Of a DNA stretch of 64,000 nucleotides, positions 56,821 to 64,000 are shown piece after piece. Source of the DNA: Betaproteobacteria bacterium (GTDB taxonomy: Bacteria > Pseudomonadota > Gammaproteobacteria > Burkholderiales > Casimicrobiaceae). The stretch is taken from positions 124,001 through 188,000 of the forward strand of contig JADKKQ010000005.1 of assembly GCA_016720425.1 (NCBI GenBank), read 5' to 3'. Under the pieces are notes generated by a model, which worked only from the letters and a program-made list of their open reading frames with translations, did not search any database and was not told where the DNA came from. A program made the translations under genes and the position numbers. How positions within the stretch are numbered: position 1 is the first letter of the stretch; each line of letters begins with the position of its first letter.

Positions 56821-58277
56821 TCATGCCTCCCCGCCGTGCCTCCCCCAAACACAGCAACCTCGCCGAACACGCAGGCGGGGGACGCGTGGCCGACGCGGAT
56901 CACCTGCGCGGGCTCGCCCTTGCCGCAGTACGGCGTGCCCAGGACCTGCAGCGTCTCGGCGCTGCCGACGGCCTTGAGGCTGCGCCAGAAGCTGGCGCTG
57001 ATGCCGCGGTAGTTGGGATTCTTGACCACGGCGCCGAGCGTGCCGTTCTCGATCAGGCGCCCGCGCTCGCAGCCGAACTGGAACTTGTTGCGCGAGTCGT
57101 CGATCGACCACGAGCGGTTGGTTTCCATCAGCACCCCGCGCTCGATGCCGGCGATCATCGACGCCAGCGACGCGCTGCCCGGCTCGAGGTTGAGATTGGC
57201 CATGCGGTCGATCGGCGGCCGGTTCCAGTTGTCGGCACGCGCGTTGGCGGTCCCGGGCAAGCCCGCGCGCAGCTGCGAGATCGCGCCACCCAGCGGCCGC
57301 TCGAGGATGCCGTTGCGGATGAGGTGGACCTTCTCCGCCGCCGCGCCTTCGTCGTCCCAGCCGTAGCTCGCGAGCTCCTCGCGGCGCGTCGGGTCGAACA
57401 CGACGTTGAGGAGCTCGCTGCCGTAGCGGTAGCTGCCGAACATGTCGGGCGTGACGAAGCTGGTGCCGGCGAAGTTGCGCTCGTCGCCGAGGATGCGGTC
57501 GAGCTCCAGCGGGTGGCCGATCGACTCGTGGATCTGCAGGATCATCTGGTCGGGCAGCAGCAGCACGTCCATCGTGCCCGAGGGGCAGTTCGGCGCGGCC
57601 AGCAGTTCCAGCGCCTCCTCGGCGACCCGCCGCCCGGCGCCGGTGAAGCCGAAGCGATCGAGGATCTCGCCGGCCCCCTGCTGGCAGATGCCGCGATAGC
57701 CGTTCAGCGTCCGCGTCTGCGTGTCGCCGTCGGCGTGCGCGGTGACCGCGAGCCCGGGAAAGAGGAAGCGATAGCGCTGGACCAGGTCGCCGCCCTCGCT
57801 GGTGACGAAGCGGTGCGTCGCCGCACGCACCTCGACGCCGACGTCCCAGTCGACGATTCGCGGGTCGATCGCCGCCTGCTGCGACTCGGCCATCAGCAGC
57901 TCGAACCACTCGCGGCGTGCCCGCACCGGGCCGTCAACCCCCGGCGACGCGTAGTCGCCGCGCAGCGCGACGCGCGGCAGCGTCCGCGCGTCGACCAGCG
58001 CGTAGCGCGCAGTCGCGCGCGCCCAGGTCGCCGCCCGTTCGAGCGCGGCGGCGAGACCCGCCGGCGAGGTGTCGCCGGTGGCCGCGTAGCCGCAACCGCC
58101 GCCGGCGTAGACGGTCGCCATGGCGCCGCGGTCGATGGCGAACGCCGGCGGCAGCGCCACGTTCTTGCGCACCGTGAACGATTCGCTGGTCTCCTCGACC
58201 AGGCGCAGCGACCAGTAGTCGGCATCGATGCGCGGGGCGACGAAGCCAGGGGGAGGGAAGCGATCGGAGTCGGGCAT
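56821..58277 (-). CDS. tldD: TldD-family zinc metalloprotease (one-base frameshift at the extreme 3' end)
   Basis: The protein starts MPDSDRFPPPGFVAPRIDADYW. The active-site motif is HESIGHPLELDR (HExxxH). Other TldD features are GICQQGAGEILDRFG, LLLPDQMILQ, GILERPLGGAISQLRAGLP, METNRSWSIDDSRNKFQFGCE cut here at RNKFQFGCE, and the typical end GEPAQVIRVGHASP-ACVFG. The frame as given runs on past VAVFGGGTAG into pmbA; one base added at 56828-56846 gives a normal ending GGTGGEA with TGA at 56823-56821. Length 3n+2 agrees. It works with PmbA as a heterodimeric protease. Confidence 0.88.
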
Positions 58278-58336
58278 CGGGAGTCAGAGAGAGGTTGAGG
58301 TCGCGGCGAGTCCGACCGCCACGCAGGCCGGGCCGG

Positions 58337-58774
58337 TCACGCGGCCAGGGTCAAGGGGTTCTGCCACCGCAGGCCCGGGAAACGGGCGAAGTCGCCGTCG
58401 GTCGAGCAGAGCATCAGGCCGTGCTCGATCGCCAGCGCCGCGAGATGCGCGTCCGGGACGAGATTGGCCGGGAGGCCGCCCGGCGCGAGCAGCGATCCCA
58501 GCACCGCGCGATGCCGTTCGCCGGGCGAGGGAATCCAGACGGCCTCGACGTCGAGCCAGGCTTCGACCTGTCGCCAGGCATCGGCCATCGGCTCGGGACG
58601 CTCGAAGACGCGGGGATTGGTGACGATGCGCACGAAGGCGAGGAGGCTGGCCCACGGCAGTCCGACGGCGTCGCCGCCGCTCAATCGGGCATCGAGCCAC
58701 GACTTCGCCGGCGCGTGCTGGGGAAAGGACCTGACGTGAGAATAGATGAGCAGGTTGGCATCGAGCAGAATCAT
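58337..58774 (-). CDS. vapC: VapC-type PIN-domain toxin ribonuclease
   Basis: The 145-residue toxin starts MILLDANLLIYSHVRSFPQH with the first PIN acidic residue (D5 in LLDANLLIY), an acidic centre and the final pair in LVPDAHLAALAIEHG and LCSTDGDFARFPGL. PIN toxins cleave RNA in a Mg-dependent way. Its ATG overlaps the antitoxin stop (ATGA at 58771-58774). This subtype (TA-system VapC with SWLDARLSGGDAVGLPWASL) is common in betaproteobacteria. Confidence 0.92.
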   Translation of the reverse strand: MILLDANLLIYSHVRSFPQHAPAKSWLDARLSGGDAVGLPWASLLAFVRIVTNPRVFERPEPMADAWRQVEAWLDVEAVWIPSPGERHRAVLGSLLAPGGLPANLVPDAHLAALAIEHGLMLCSTDGDFARFPGLRWQNPLTLAA

Positions 58775-59019
58775 CGGAACGATTCGCCTTCCGCCACCGC
58801 CAGCACTTCCGCGACGTCATCGACGGCGCCGAGCAGGCACCGCCCGAGATCGACCGACCGCGTCCGGAATTCCGGCGGCTTGCGGTGCCCGGCCGCCGTG
58901 TGTTTGAGCCCTTCGCGCAGCGCCTCGTTGATGATCGCCTTCAGGCTCTGGCGCCGGTTCTTGCGCAGCCGTTCGACAATTGCGGCCACGTCCTTGTCCA
59001 GCGTCAGCGTCGTTCGCAT
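58771..59019 (-). CDS. vapB: VapB-type ribbon-helix-helix antitoxin
   Basis: The 82-residue protein starts MRTTLTLDKDVAAIVERLRK, a ribbon-helix-helix DNA-binding domain, and continues KNRRQSLKAIINEALREGL. The C-terminus (EFRTRSVDLGRCLLGAVDDV) is the toxin-wrapping part. It should neutralise VapC and repress its own promoter through the palindrome at 59021-59044. The promoter stretch is clearly richer in AT than its surroundings. Confidence 0.92.
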   Translation of the reverse strand: MRTTLTLDKDVAAIVERLRKNRRQSLKAIINEALREGLKHTAAGHRKPPEFRTRSVDLGRCLLGAVDDVAEVLAVAEGESFR

Positions 59020-59020
59020 G

Positions 59021-59056
59021 CATCAAAGCATAAAGCATTTGATGACTTGATGTCAA
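59021..59056 (-). promoter_or_regulatory. vapBC promoter with autorepression palindrome
   Basis: Minus-strand TTGACA (59056-59051, perfect) and TATGCT (59032-59027) with 18-bp spacing. Inverted repeat CATCAAA (59021-59027) / TTTGATG (59038-59044) overlaps the -10, as expected of a VapB operator. The -10 ends seven bases before the ATG, so the mRNA may be leaderless. Confidence 0.7.
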
Positions 59057-59117
59057 AGCTGGCGCCGTCGGTTCGGCGCCGGCCGGCCCGCAAGCAACGG
59101 TCGGGCGCGCCCTGGCG

Positions 59118-59240
59118 GCGGGGGGCCGCTGCGGGCCCCCGGCGCCGGGGCGGGGGGGGGGGCCCCGCCCCGCCGCGGGGGGGGGGGGGGGCCCCGCCCC
59201 TGTTTTGTGGGGGGCGGGGGGGGGGGGCGGGGGGGGGCGC
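59118..59240. repeat. Extreme G-rich low-complexity segment
   Basis: About 123 bases made almost only of G with blocks of C, including runs of 9-14 G. It lies between vapB and the acetyltransferase. No gene is possible in it. An assembly or base-calling artefact is the first explanation. Confidence 0.85.
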
Positions 59241-59247
59241 GGCCCGA

Positions 59248-59868
59248 TCAGCGCGGCTCGGCCAACCGCTCCAGCGCCGGCCCGACGACGCGCACGATCC
59301 GCCAGTCGTCCAGCACCGTCGCGCCCAGCGCGCGGTAGAAGTCGATCGCCGGGGTGTTCCAGTCGAGCACCGCCCACTCGAAGCGGCCGCAGTCGCGCTC
59401 GCGGGCGATGCGGGCCAGCGCGCGCAGCAAGGCCTGGGCGCAGCCCCGTCGCCGCTGCGCCGGCTCGACCCAGAGGTCTTCCAGCCAGAGGCCCCGCCGG
59501 CCCAGGAAGGTCGAGAAATTGTGGAAAAACAGCGCGAAACCGGCCGCGGTCGCCCCTTCCCAGGCCACCAGCACCTCGGCGGCGGGCCGCGGACCGAACA
59601 GCGCGGCGTGCAGCTCGGCTTCGGTCGCCACGCAAAGATGAGAGAGCTGCTCGAACTCCGCCAGCGCCCGGATCATCCGCAGCACGGCGCCGACGTCCGC
59701 GGCGCACGCCGGGCGGATCGCGAAGGCCGCGTCCGGCGCGGTCGGGCCCGCCGGTTCACCGTCGCGTTGTGCGCCGCGGCATTCCTCCCCGGGAGGGCGC
59801 ATCGCGCTTGGACTACCTTCGTGCTGCGCACTCCGGCATTCGCCCTTGGGGCGGCCCGGCGGGCTCAT
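59248..59868 (-). CDS. GNAT-family N-acetyltransferase with a repeat-derived N-terminus
   Basis: The GNAT domain runs from FAIRPACAADVGAVLRMIRA to the end: LFFHNFSTFLGRRGLWLEDLW (beta4, like diamine/spermidine acetyltransferases), VEPAQRRRGCAQALLRALAR (acetyl-CoA loop) and FEWAVLDWNTPAIDFYRALGA. The substrate is unknown. Two starts are possible: ATG 59868, which overlaps the upstream stop (ATGA) and reads MSPPGRPKGECRSAQHEG, or ATG 59802 (MRPPGEECRGAQ). Both N-terminal pieces come from a dispersed nucleotide repeat rather than the GNAT fold. It ends at the edge of the G-rich segment. Confidence 0.8.
   Translation of the reverse strand: MSPPGRPKGECRSAQHEGSPSAMRPPGEECRGAQRDGEPAGPTAPDAAFAIRPACAADVGAVLRMIRALAEFEQLSHLCVATEAELHAALFGPRPAAEVLVAWEGATAAGFALFFHNFSTFLGRRGLWLEDLWVEPAQRRRGCAQALLRALARIARERDCGRFEWAVLDWNTPAIDFYRALGATVLDDWRIVRVVGPALERLAEPR
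59765..59868 (-). repeat. Short interspersed repeat, two diverged copies
   Basis: Read on the minus strand, two tandem diverged units encode GRPKGECRSAQHEGSPSA and MRPPGEECRGAQRDGEP. Peptides like these are widespread artefacts of a dispersed repeat in Burkholderiales-type genomes (established observation from annotated proteins of that group). It spans the gap between the two GNAT genes; a 16-bp fragment recurs at 48415-48430. Confidence 0.6.
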
Positions 59869-60361
59869 CCGACGCGCCGGCCGAGGATGACGACGTCGCG
59901 CTCGCTGTCGTCGAGGACCGCGATCCGGGGCAGGAGCCCCCAGCGCGCGAAGCCGAAACCTTCGAACAGCGCCAGCGACGGGGTGTTGTGGGCGAACACG
60001 AACGCGAGGATCGTGCGGATGGCGAGCCCGGGCGCGGCGCCGATGGCGTGGTGCAGCAGTTCGCGGGCCACGCCCCGGCGACATGCGTCCGGATGCACAT
60101 AGACCCCCAGTTCGACGGTTCCGGCGTAGGCCGGCCGGCCGTAGAACGACCGCAGCGACAGCCAGCCGCCGATCTCCGGGCGGTCGGATCGACGTGGACC
60201 CACAGCGGTCGCCGCCGGGGATCGAACTCGTCGAACCACGCCCGACGCTGGGCGACGGTCACCGGCTCGGTGTCCGCGGTCGCCATCCGTCCGGGAATCG
60301 ACGCGTTGTAGATGGCGACGATCCGGGGCAGGTCGGCGGGAAGGGCGTGGCGAAGGGGCAC
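59865..60361 (-). CDS. GNAT-family acetyltransferase, phosphinothricin/methionine-sulfone acetyltransferase type (one-base frameshift near 60186)
   Basis: Start GTG 60361 gives VPLRHALPADLPRIVAIYN, typical of the Pat/MnaT group. The first frame continues to FDEFDPRRRPLWVHVDP. The second frame resumes DRPEIGGWLSLRSFYGRPAY, GVYVHPDACRRGVARELL (acetyl-CoA motif) and ALFEGFGFARWGLLPRIAVL. One base added at 60183-60190 joins them as VDPDRPEIGGW; the length of 3n+2 agrees. Such enzymes acetylate amino-acid analogues. It is divergent from the TonB-dependent receptor and translationally coupled to the next GNAT. Confidence 0.85.
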
Positions 60362-60396
60362 GGTGGCAAAAATGCGACAAAACTGTGACGCGGAGT

Positions 60397-60419
60397 GTAG
60401 CAAACGGCGGTTTTGCTAC
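60397..60419. promoter_or_regulatory. Inverted repeat between the GNAT and receptor genes
   Basis: GTAGCAAA (60397-60404) and TTTGCTAC (60412-60419) form a perfect 8-bp inverted repeat with seven bases between. It sits in the divergent promoter region, so an operator role is possible. Confidence 0.45.
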
Positions 60420-60441
60420 CGCGGCCCGGGGCGGTACGGTA

Positions 60442-60500
60442 ACTTTCTCCCCTAGGTGACCACGCGCCGCTCGCCGCGGTGACCACTAACACTTTCTCCC
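60442..60500 (+). promoter_or_regulatory. Repeated motifs in the leader of the TonB-dependent receptor gene
   Basis: ACTTTCTCCC occurs at 60442-60451 and 60491-60500, and GGTGACCAC at 60455-60463 and 60478-60486, all within 72 bp of the receptor ATG. The order of the two motifs is reversed between the copies. A regulator-binding or transcript-leader role is possible. Confidence 0.45.
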
Positions 60501-60512
60501 TGGGGGTTCTAC

Positions 60513-63293
60513 ATGGCATTCCAAAAGAAGCAGATTGCGTCCGCGATCGCCTGCGTGTTCGGCGTCGGCGGTGCCTTTCTGATCGCCACCGCGCAGGCGG
60601 CGGACGTCTCGATCTCGGTCACCGGCACCAACATCCGCCGCGTGGACACCGAAACGGCGTCGCCGGTGCAGGTGATCTCGCGCGAAGAAATCGACCGCTC
60701 GGGCCTGCAGACGATCTCCGAAGTCATCCGCGTGCTGCCGGTCAACAACAACGGCACGATCTCCGAGGGCTTCACCAACGGCTTCGCCGCCGGTTCCTCG
60801 GGCGTGTCGATGCGCGGCCTGGGCGTGGGCGCCACGCTGGTGCTGCTGAACGGCCGCCGCCTGTCGCCGTACGGCCTCGCCGACGACGGCCAGCGGACCT
60901 TCGTCGACCTGAACCAGATTCCCTTCGACGCCGTCGAGCGCATCGAAGTGCTGAAGGACGGCGCCTCGGCGATCTACGGCTCGGACGCGATCGCGGGCGT
61001 GATCAACGTCATCCTCAAGAGCGAGTACACGGGCTTCTCGGCCAATGGGTCGGTCGGCACGTCGTACAAGGGCGATGCCAACCAGTATCGCGCCGGCCTC
61101 TCCTACGGCTTCGGCGAGCTGTCCAAGGACAAGTTCAACGTCTTCGCGACGTTCGACTATTTCAAGCAGGATTCGCTGGACTTCACCGACCGCGGCGGGT
61201 ACATCGGCAGCAGCAGGCTCGACTTCATCGGCGTCAACCAGCTCGGCGGCGACCCGAACAACCCGGACCGCCTGTCGACCAACAGCCCGCTCGGCAACGT
61301 CCGTTCGGTCAACCCGACCACCGGCGGCTCGCCGGGCCCGTACCAGTCGCTGGGCAACCAGGCGCAGTGCGAGGCCAAGGGCGGCATCTGGGCGCAGTCG
61401 GTCAATGCCGCCGCCGGATTCTTCTGCAACTGGGATCCGAAGGCCTGGCGGCAGATCCAGCCCGAAACCGAAAAGATGAACTTCCTGGTGAAGGGCGTCT
61501 ACCAGTTCAGCACCGACCTGCAGGCCTATGCCGAGGGTTCGTGGTCGAACGCCAAGGTCGAGACCACCGGCACGCCGACCGCACCGCGGTCGCAGTACGT
61601 CGGCGGCGACCTGAAGCCGGTCGACACCACGCTGTTCCGGTTGCCCGTCGGCCACCCGGACAACCCGTACAACGCGCAGAACCTCGCGGCCCGGCTGTAC
61701 CTGACCGATTTCGCCGTCAGCGACGTCGGCCGGGGCAGCGACTACGACAACGACACCTGGCGCGTGGTCGCCGGGCTGAAGGGCTTCAACTGGGATTGGG
61801 ACTGGGACATCGGCGGCATGTACGCCAAGACCGAGCAGGACATCTCCCGCTACGGCTTCTACAGCAAGACCGCGCTGGAGCAGGCGATCAACGGCCAGGG
61901 CGGCTTCGGTTACTACCGCGTCGGCGGCAGTTCCGGCCTCAACAATCCGGGCATCTGGAGCTTCGTCTCGCCGACGCTCAACAACAACACGTCGACGTCG
62001 GTGACCTCGTTCGACGCCAAGACGACCCGGCAGTGGCAGAACGCGCCGCTGGGGCCGCTGGGCGTGGCGCTGGGTGCCGAGTGGCGCCGCGAGGAGATCG
62101 ACTCCCCGCCGACGCCGGGGACGGCGACCGGCGACGTCATCGGGCTGGGCTATTCGGCCGCCAACGGCAGCCGCGACGTCACGGCCGTCTACGGCGAAAT
62201 GAACTGGATGCTGCACAAGACCGTCGAGCTCGACCTCGCGCTGCGCTACGACGACTACTCCGACTACGGCAGCACGGTCAACCCGAAGGTGGGCCTGCGC
62301 TGGCAGCCGGTCAAGGAAGTGCTGCTCCGCGGCACCTGGGCGACCGGCTTCCGCGCGCCGAACGCCTACGAAAACGGCAATTCGGCGACGACCGCGTTCA
62401 CGACCTACACCGACCCGGTGCGCTGCCCGATCACCGATGCCGCGGTCGACTGCGGCAGCGGACAGCTGGCGGCGGTGACTTCCGGCAATCCGTTCATCGA
62501 CGCCGAGACGTCGGACAGCTACACGCTGGGCGCCGTCTGGGAACCGGTCCGCGGCGCGTCGATCGGCATCGACTACTGGAACTTCAAGGTCACCAACCAG
62601 ATCACCGCGTCGGTGCCGCAGGCGGTCATCGACAATCCCGGTGGCTTCCCGGCGGCGCAGCTCAATCGCAACCCGAACGACGAGCTGCCGGGCATCCCGA
62701 ACTCGGGGACGATCCTGTCGGTGTACGCGCCGTACACCAACGAGAACACCACCAAGACCGACGGCATCGACATCGACGCCCGCTACCAGTGGACCGACTC
62801 GCAGGGTCTGGGTCGCTTCAACGTCGGCCTGAACTGGACGCACATCCTCAGCTTCAAGCGCACGCTGGGCGACGGCGTCACGCAGGAGTTCGCCGGCGCG
62901 CACGGCCCGACCGAGCTGTCGAGCTCGGCCGGCACGCCGCAGGACCGCGGGGTCTTCGGCTTCGGCTGGGACCGCGGCCCGTGGGCGGCGACGGTGTGGG
63001 TCCGCTACACCGGTCCGATGGACGACAAGGAAACCGCCGACGACGAGGACTGCCTGCACCCGGATTACCAGACGGGTTGCCACGTCGCCTCGTTCACGAC
63101 GGTCGACCTGACCGCCTCGTACAAGGGCTTCAAGAACTGGGAGATCTTCGGGTCGATCAACAACCTGTTCAACCGCAAGGCGCCCTTCGACTACCAGGCC
63201 GGCTACGGGTTGCCGTTCTACAACTCCAACTACGCGCAGTCGGGCGCCATCGGCACCTTCTTCACCGCCGGCGTGCGCTACTCGTTCAAGTAA
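60513..63293 (+). CDS. TonB-dependent outer-membrane receptor
   Basis: The 926-residue protein has a signal peptide ending TAQA, a plug domain (ASPVQVISREEIDRSGLQTI; SMRGLGVGATLVLLNGRRL; IEVLKDGASAIYGSDAIAGV) and a long beta-barrel ending AGVRYSFK. TonB-box-like residues near VSISVTGT follow the signal. No STN signalling domain is present. Relatives import siderophores, vitamins or plant/algal glycans; the substrate is not evident. A strong terminator follows. An ExbB-like gene begins 445 bp downstream, giving the energy-transducing partner. The ATG has a G-rich ribosome site (TGGGGG). Confidence 0.93.
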   Translation: MAFQKKQIASAIACVFGVGGAFLIATAQAADVSISVTGTNIRRVDTETASPVQVISREEIDRSGLQTISEVIRVLPVNNNGTISEGFTNGFAAGSSGVSMRGLGVGATLVLLNGRRLSPYGLADDGQRTFVDLNQIPFDAVERIEVLKDGASAIYGSDAIAGVINVILKSEYTGFSANGSVGTSYKGDANQYRAGLSYGFGELSKDKFNVFATFDYFKQDSLDFTDRGGYIGSSRLDFIGVNQLGGDPNNPDRLSTNSPLGNVRSVNPTTGGSPGPYQSLGNQAQCEAKGGIWAQSVNAAAGFFCNWDPKAWRQIQPETEKMNFLVKGVYQFSTDLQAYAEGSWSNAKVETTGTPTAPRSQYVGGDLKPVDTTLFRLPVGHPDNPYNAQNLAARLYLTDFAVSDVGRGSDYDNDTWRVVAGLKGFNWDWDWDIGGMYAKTEQDISRYGFYSKTALEQAINGQGGFGYYRVGGSSGLNNPGIWSFVSPTLNNNTSTSVTSFDAKTTRQWQNAPLGPLGVALGAEWRREEIDSPPTPGTATGDVIGLGYSAANGSRDVTAVYGEMNWMLHKTVELDLALRYDDYSDYGSTVNPKVGLRWQPVKEVLLRGTWATGFRAPNAYENGNSATTAFTTYTDPVRCPITDAAVDCGSGQLAAVTSGNPFIDAETSDSYTLGAVWEPVRGASIGIDYWNFKVTNQITASVPQAVIDNPGGFPAAQLNRNPNDELPGIPNSGTILSVYAPYTNENTTKTDGIDIDARYQWTDSQGLGRFNVGLNWTHILSFKRTLGDGVTQEFAGAHGPTELSSSAGTPQDRGVFGFGWDRGPWAATVWVRYTGPMDDKETADDEDCLHPDYQTGCHVASFTTVDLTASYKGFKNWEIFGSINNLFNRKAPFDYQAGYGLPFYNSNYAQSGAIGTFFTAGVRYSFK

Positions 63294-63346
63294 GGACAGG
63301 CCGGCCGGGAACCGCGCGCTGCGCGCTTCCCGGTCGTTTCCGGTGC

Positions 63347-63376
63347 AAGGGGCAGGCTCGTCCTGCCCCTTTTTTT
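63347..63376 (+). terminator. Rho-independent terminator of the receptor gene
   Basis: Nine-base-pair stem AGGGGCAGG / CCTGCCCCT with a five-base loop, followed by T at 63370-63376; it begins about 55 bp after the receptor stop. Confidence 0.92.
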
Positions 63377-63377
63377 C

Positions 63378-63738
63378 GCGCCGATGCCGCGCGCTGCCGC
63401 GGGCCGAGGGTGAACTTCCCCACCGGCACCGACTCGAGCGTTTACTCTAATCGCCGAACGGTGGGTTCAACCGGCCGGACGGCCGTAGTACAATGTCGCC
63501 CTTTTGCCGCTGGAAGACGGTCCCCCGGGGCATCCCGAGTGGCGCTCGCCCGGTGAAGCGTTCGATCGGTTCGCGGGGAGGTGCTTCCCTGCCCGGGCAG
63601 CGTGGCGACGATGGTTCCGCGTCCGGTCCTTTCGGGTGCGAGCCGTCGGCGTCCGGCGTCGAGGCCGCGTGCCCGACGATCCGGCGGCGTGACGGTCAGA
63701 TCGGTTTTTACGGTTCAACCTTTTTTCCTGGAGACACC
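63378..63738 (+). other. Intergenic region with the exbB promoter and a long leader
   Basis: Past the receptor terminator this 361-bp gap holds the promoter at 63466-63494 and a leader of about 240 nt before the ATG at 63739. I see no gene, tRNA or known riboswitch in it. Confidence 0.5.
63466..63494 (+). promoter_or_regulatory. Sigma-70-like promoter of the exbB-type gene
   Basis: TTCAAC (63466-63471) and TACAAT (63489-63494) with 17-bp spacing; the -10 matches five of six positions and the -35 four of six. Confidence 0.6.
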
Positions 63739-64000
63739 ATGTTGAAGATGATCCGCCTGCCTGCGCTGGTCGCGGCCGTGTGCTTTGCGGCAGCGACCGC
63801 ACTGGCCCAGCCGGCCACCCCGCCCGCTCCGCCGGCGTCGGCCGATGCCGCGGCCACCGCGCCCGCGGCGACGCCCGCGCCCGCGCCGGCCGCCAAGAAG
63901 GCGACGGAAGTGGTCGAGAACCCCTACGGCCTCGAGGCGCTGTGGCGCGGCGGCGACTGGGTCGCCAAGGGCACGCTGCTGATCCTGGTCATCATGTCGA
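63739..64000 (+). CDS. exbB: ExbB/TolQ-type proton channel protein (3' partial)
   Basis: The frame runs off the right edge after 87 codons. It starts MLKMIRLPALVAAVCFAAAT with a cleavable signal peptide, then a Pro/Ala-rich linker (QPATPPAPPASADAAATAPA), then NPYGLEALWRGGDWVAKGTL and the start of the first membrane helix (LLILVIMS). NPYGLEALW with this layout is typical of the longer ExbB proteins found with TonB systems in betaproteobacteria. ExbD and TonB genes would be expected just beyond the window. A CTGGAG ribosome site precedes the ATG. Confidence 0.85.
   Translation, partial: MLKMIRLPALVAAVCFAAATALAQPATPPAPPASADAAATAPAATPAPAPAAKKATEVVENPYGLEALWRGGDWVAKGTLLILVIMS

Noticed and set aside
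63480..63720. A tRNA gene suggested by GGTTCAACC-like words
   Set aside because: No cloverleaf, acceptor stem or anticodon arm can be folded around them.

Overview
The window is about 70% GC and carries no rRNA, tRNA, CRISPR array, prophage or transposase that I can see. Gene content points to a betaproteobacterium of the Burkholderiales/Rhodocyclales type: a phaC-phaB / phasin / phaR polyhydroxyalkanoate locus, recJ next to an RpfE-type gene, an xdhABC set of bacterial type, lolCD, bamD beside rluD-pgeF, and a short interspersed repeat common in that group. The species cannot be named from this sequence.

Layout. 0-6.3 kb: the 3' end of a TehA/SLAC1 channel gene, a NifX-like protein with a His/Cys tail, a BMP-family solute-binding protein, an AI-2E family membrane protein, a small membrane protein and an N-formylglutamate amidohydrolase-like protein. 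6.3-15.9 kb, all minus strand: an apparent operon of a family-3 binding protein, xdhA, xdhB, xdhC, and an ATPase plus two permeases of the BMP nucleoside/nucleobase type. This reads as purine uptake coupled to xanthine oxidation. 16.1-21.1 kb, plus strand: a second family-3 binding protein, a small secreted protein and an MCE lipid-transport set (STAS-MlaE fusion, MlaF-like ATPase, MlaD-like protein, PqiC-like lipoprotein). 21.2-27.5 kb, minus: an RND efflux operon whose adaptor lipoprotein carries an extra OmpA-type domain. 27.6-33.6 kb: rimO, phaR, phasin, a candidate anti-Shine-Dalgarno small RNA, phaB and phaC. 33.7-44 kb: ZIP transporter, pgeF, rluD, bamD, dinG-like helicase, a periplasmic protein, a second SDR reductase, recJ and the RpfE-type gene. 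44.1-49 kb: Dabb protein, lolC, lolD, srkA, alkA and a DUF2062 protein. 49.2-55 kb: a peptide-type ABC importer with a fused double ATPase. 55-60.4 kb: REP elements, pmbA/tldE, tldD, a VapBC pair and two acetyltransferases. 60.5-64 kb: a TonB-dependent receptor and the start of an ExbB-like gene.

Sequence quality matters here. At least nine conserved genes are split by what looks like one inserted or missing base (nup-type ATPase, xdhC, rimO, rluD, dinG, the dipeptide permease, the double ATPase, tldD, one GNAT). Long G runs occur at 10.64, 53.2 and 59.1-59.24 kb. The simplest reading is assembly or sequencing error rather than gene decay, so these genes are annotated across the shift.

Most notable observations: the candidate anti-SD RNA at 30.73-30.86 kb, a set of TGC-rich palindromes that could be a PhaR regulon (phasin, phaR, second reductase), the adaptor-OmpA fusion, the binding-protein/MCE operon, REP elements that supply stop codons, and a tandem-repeat insertion in a dipeptide permease loop.
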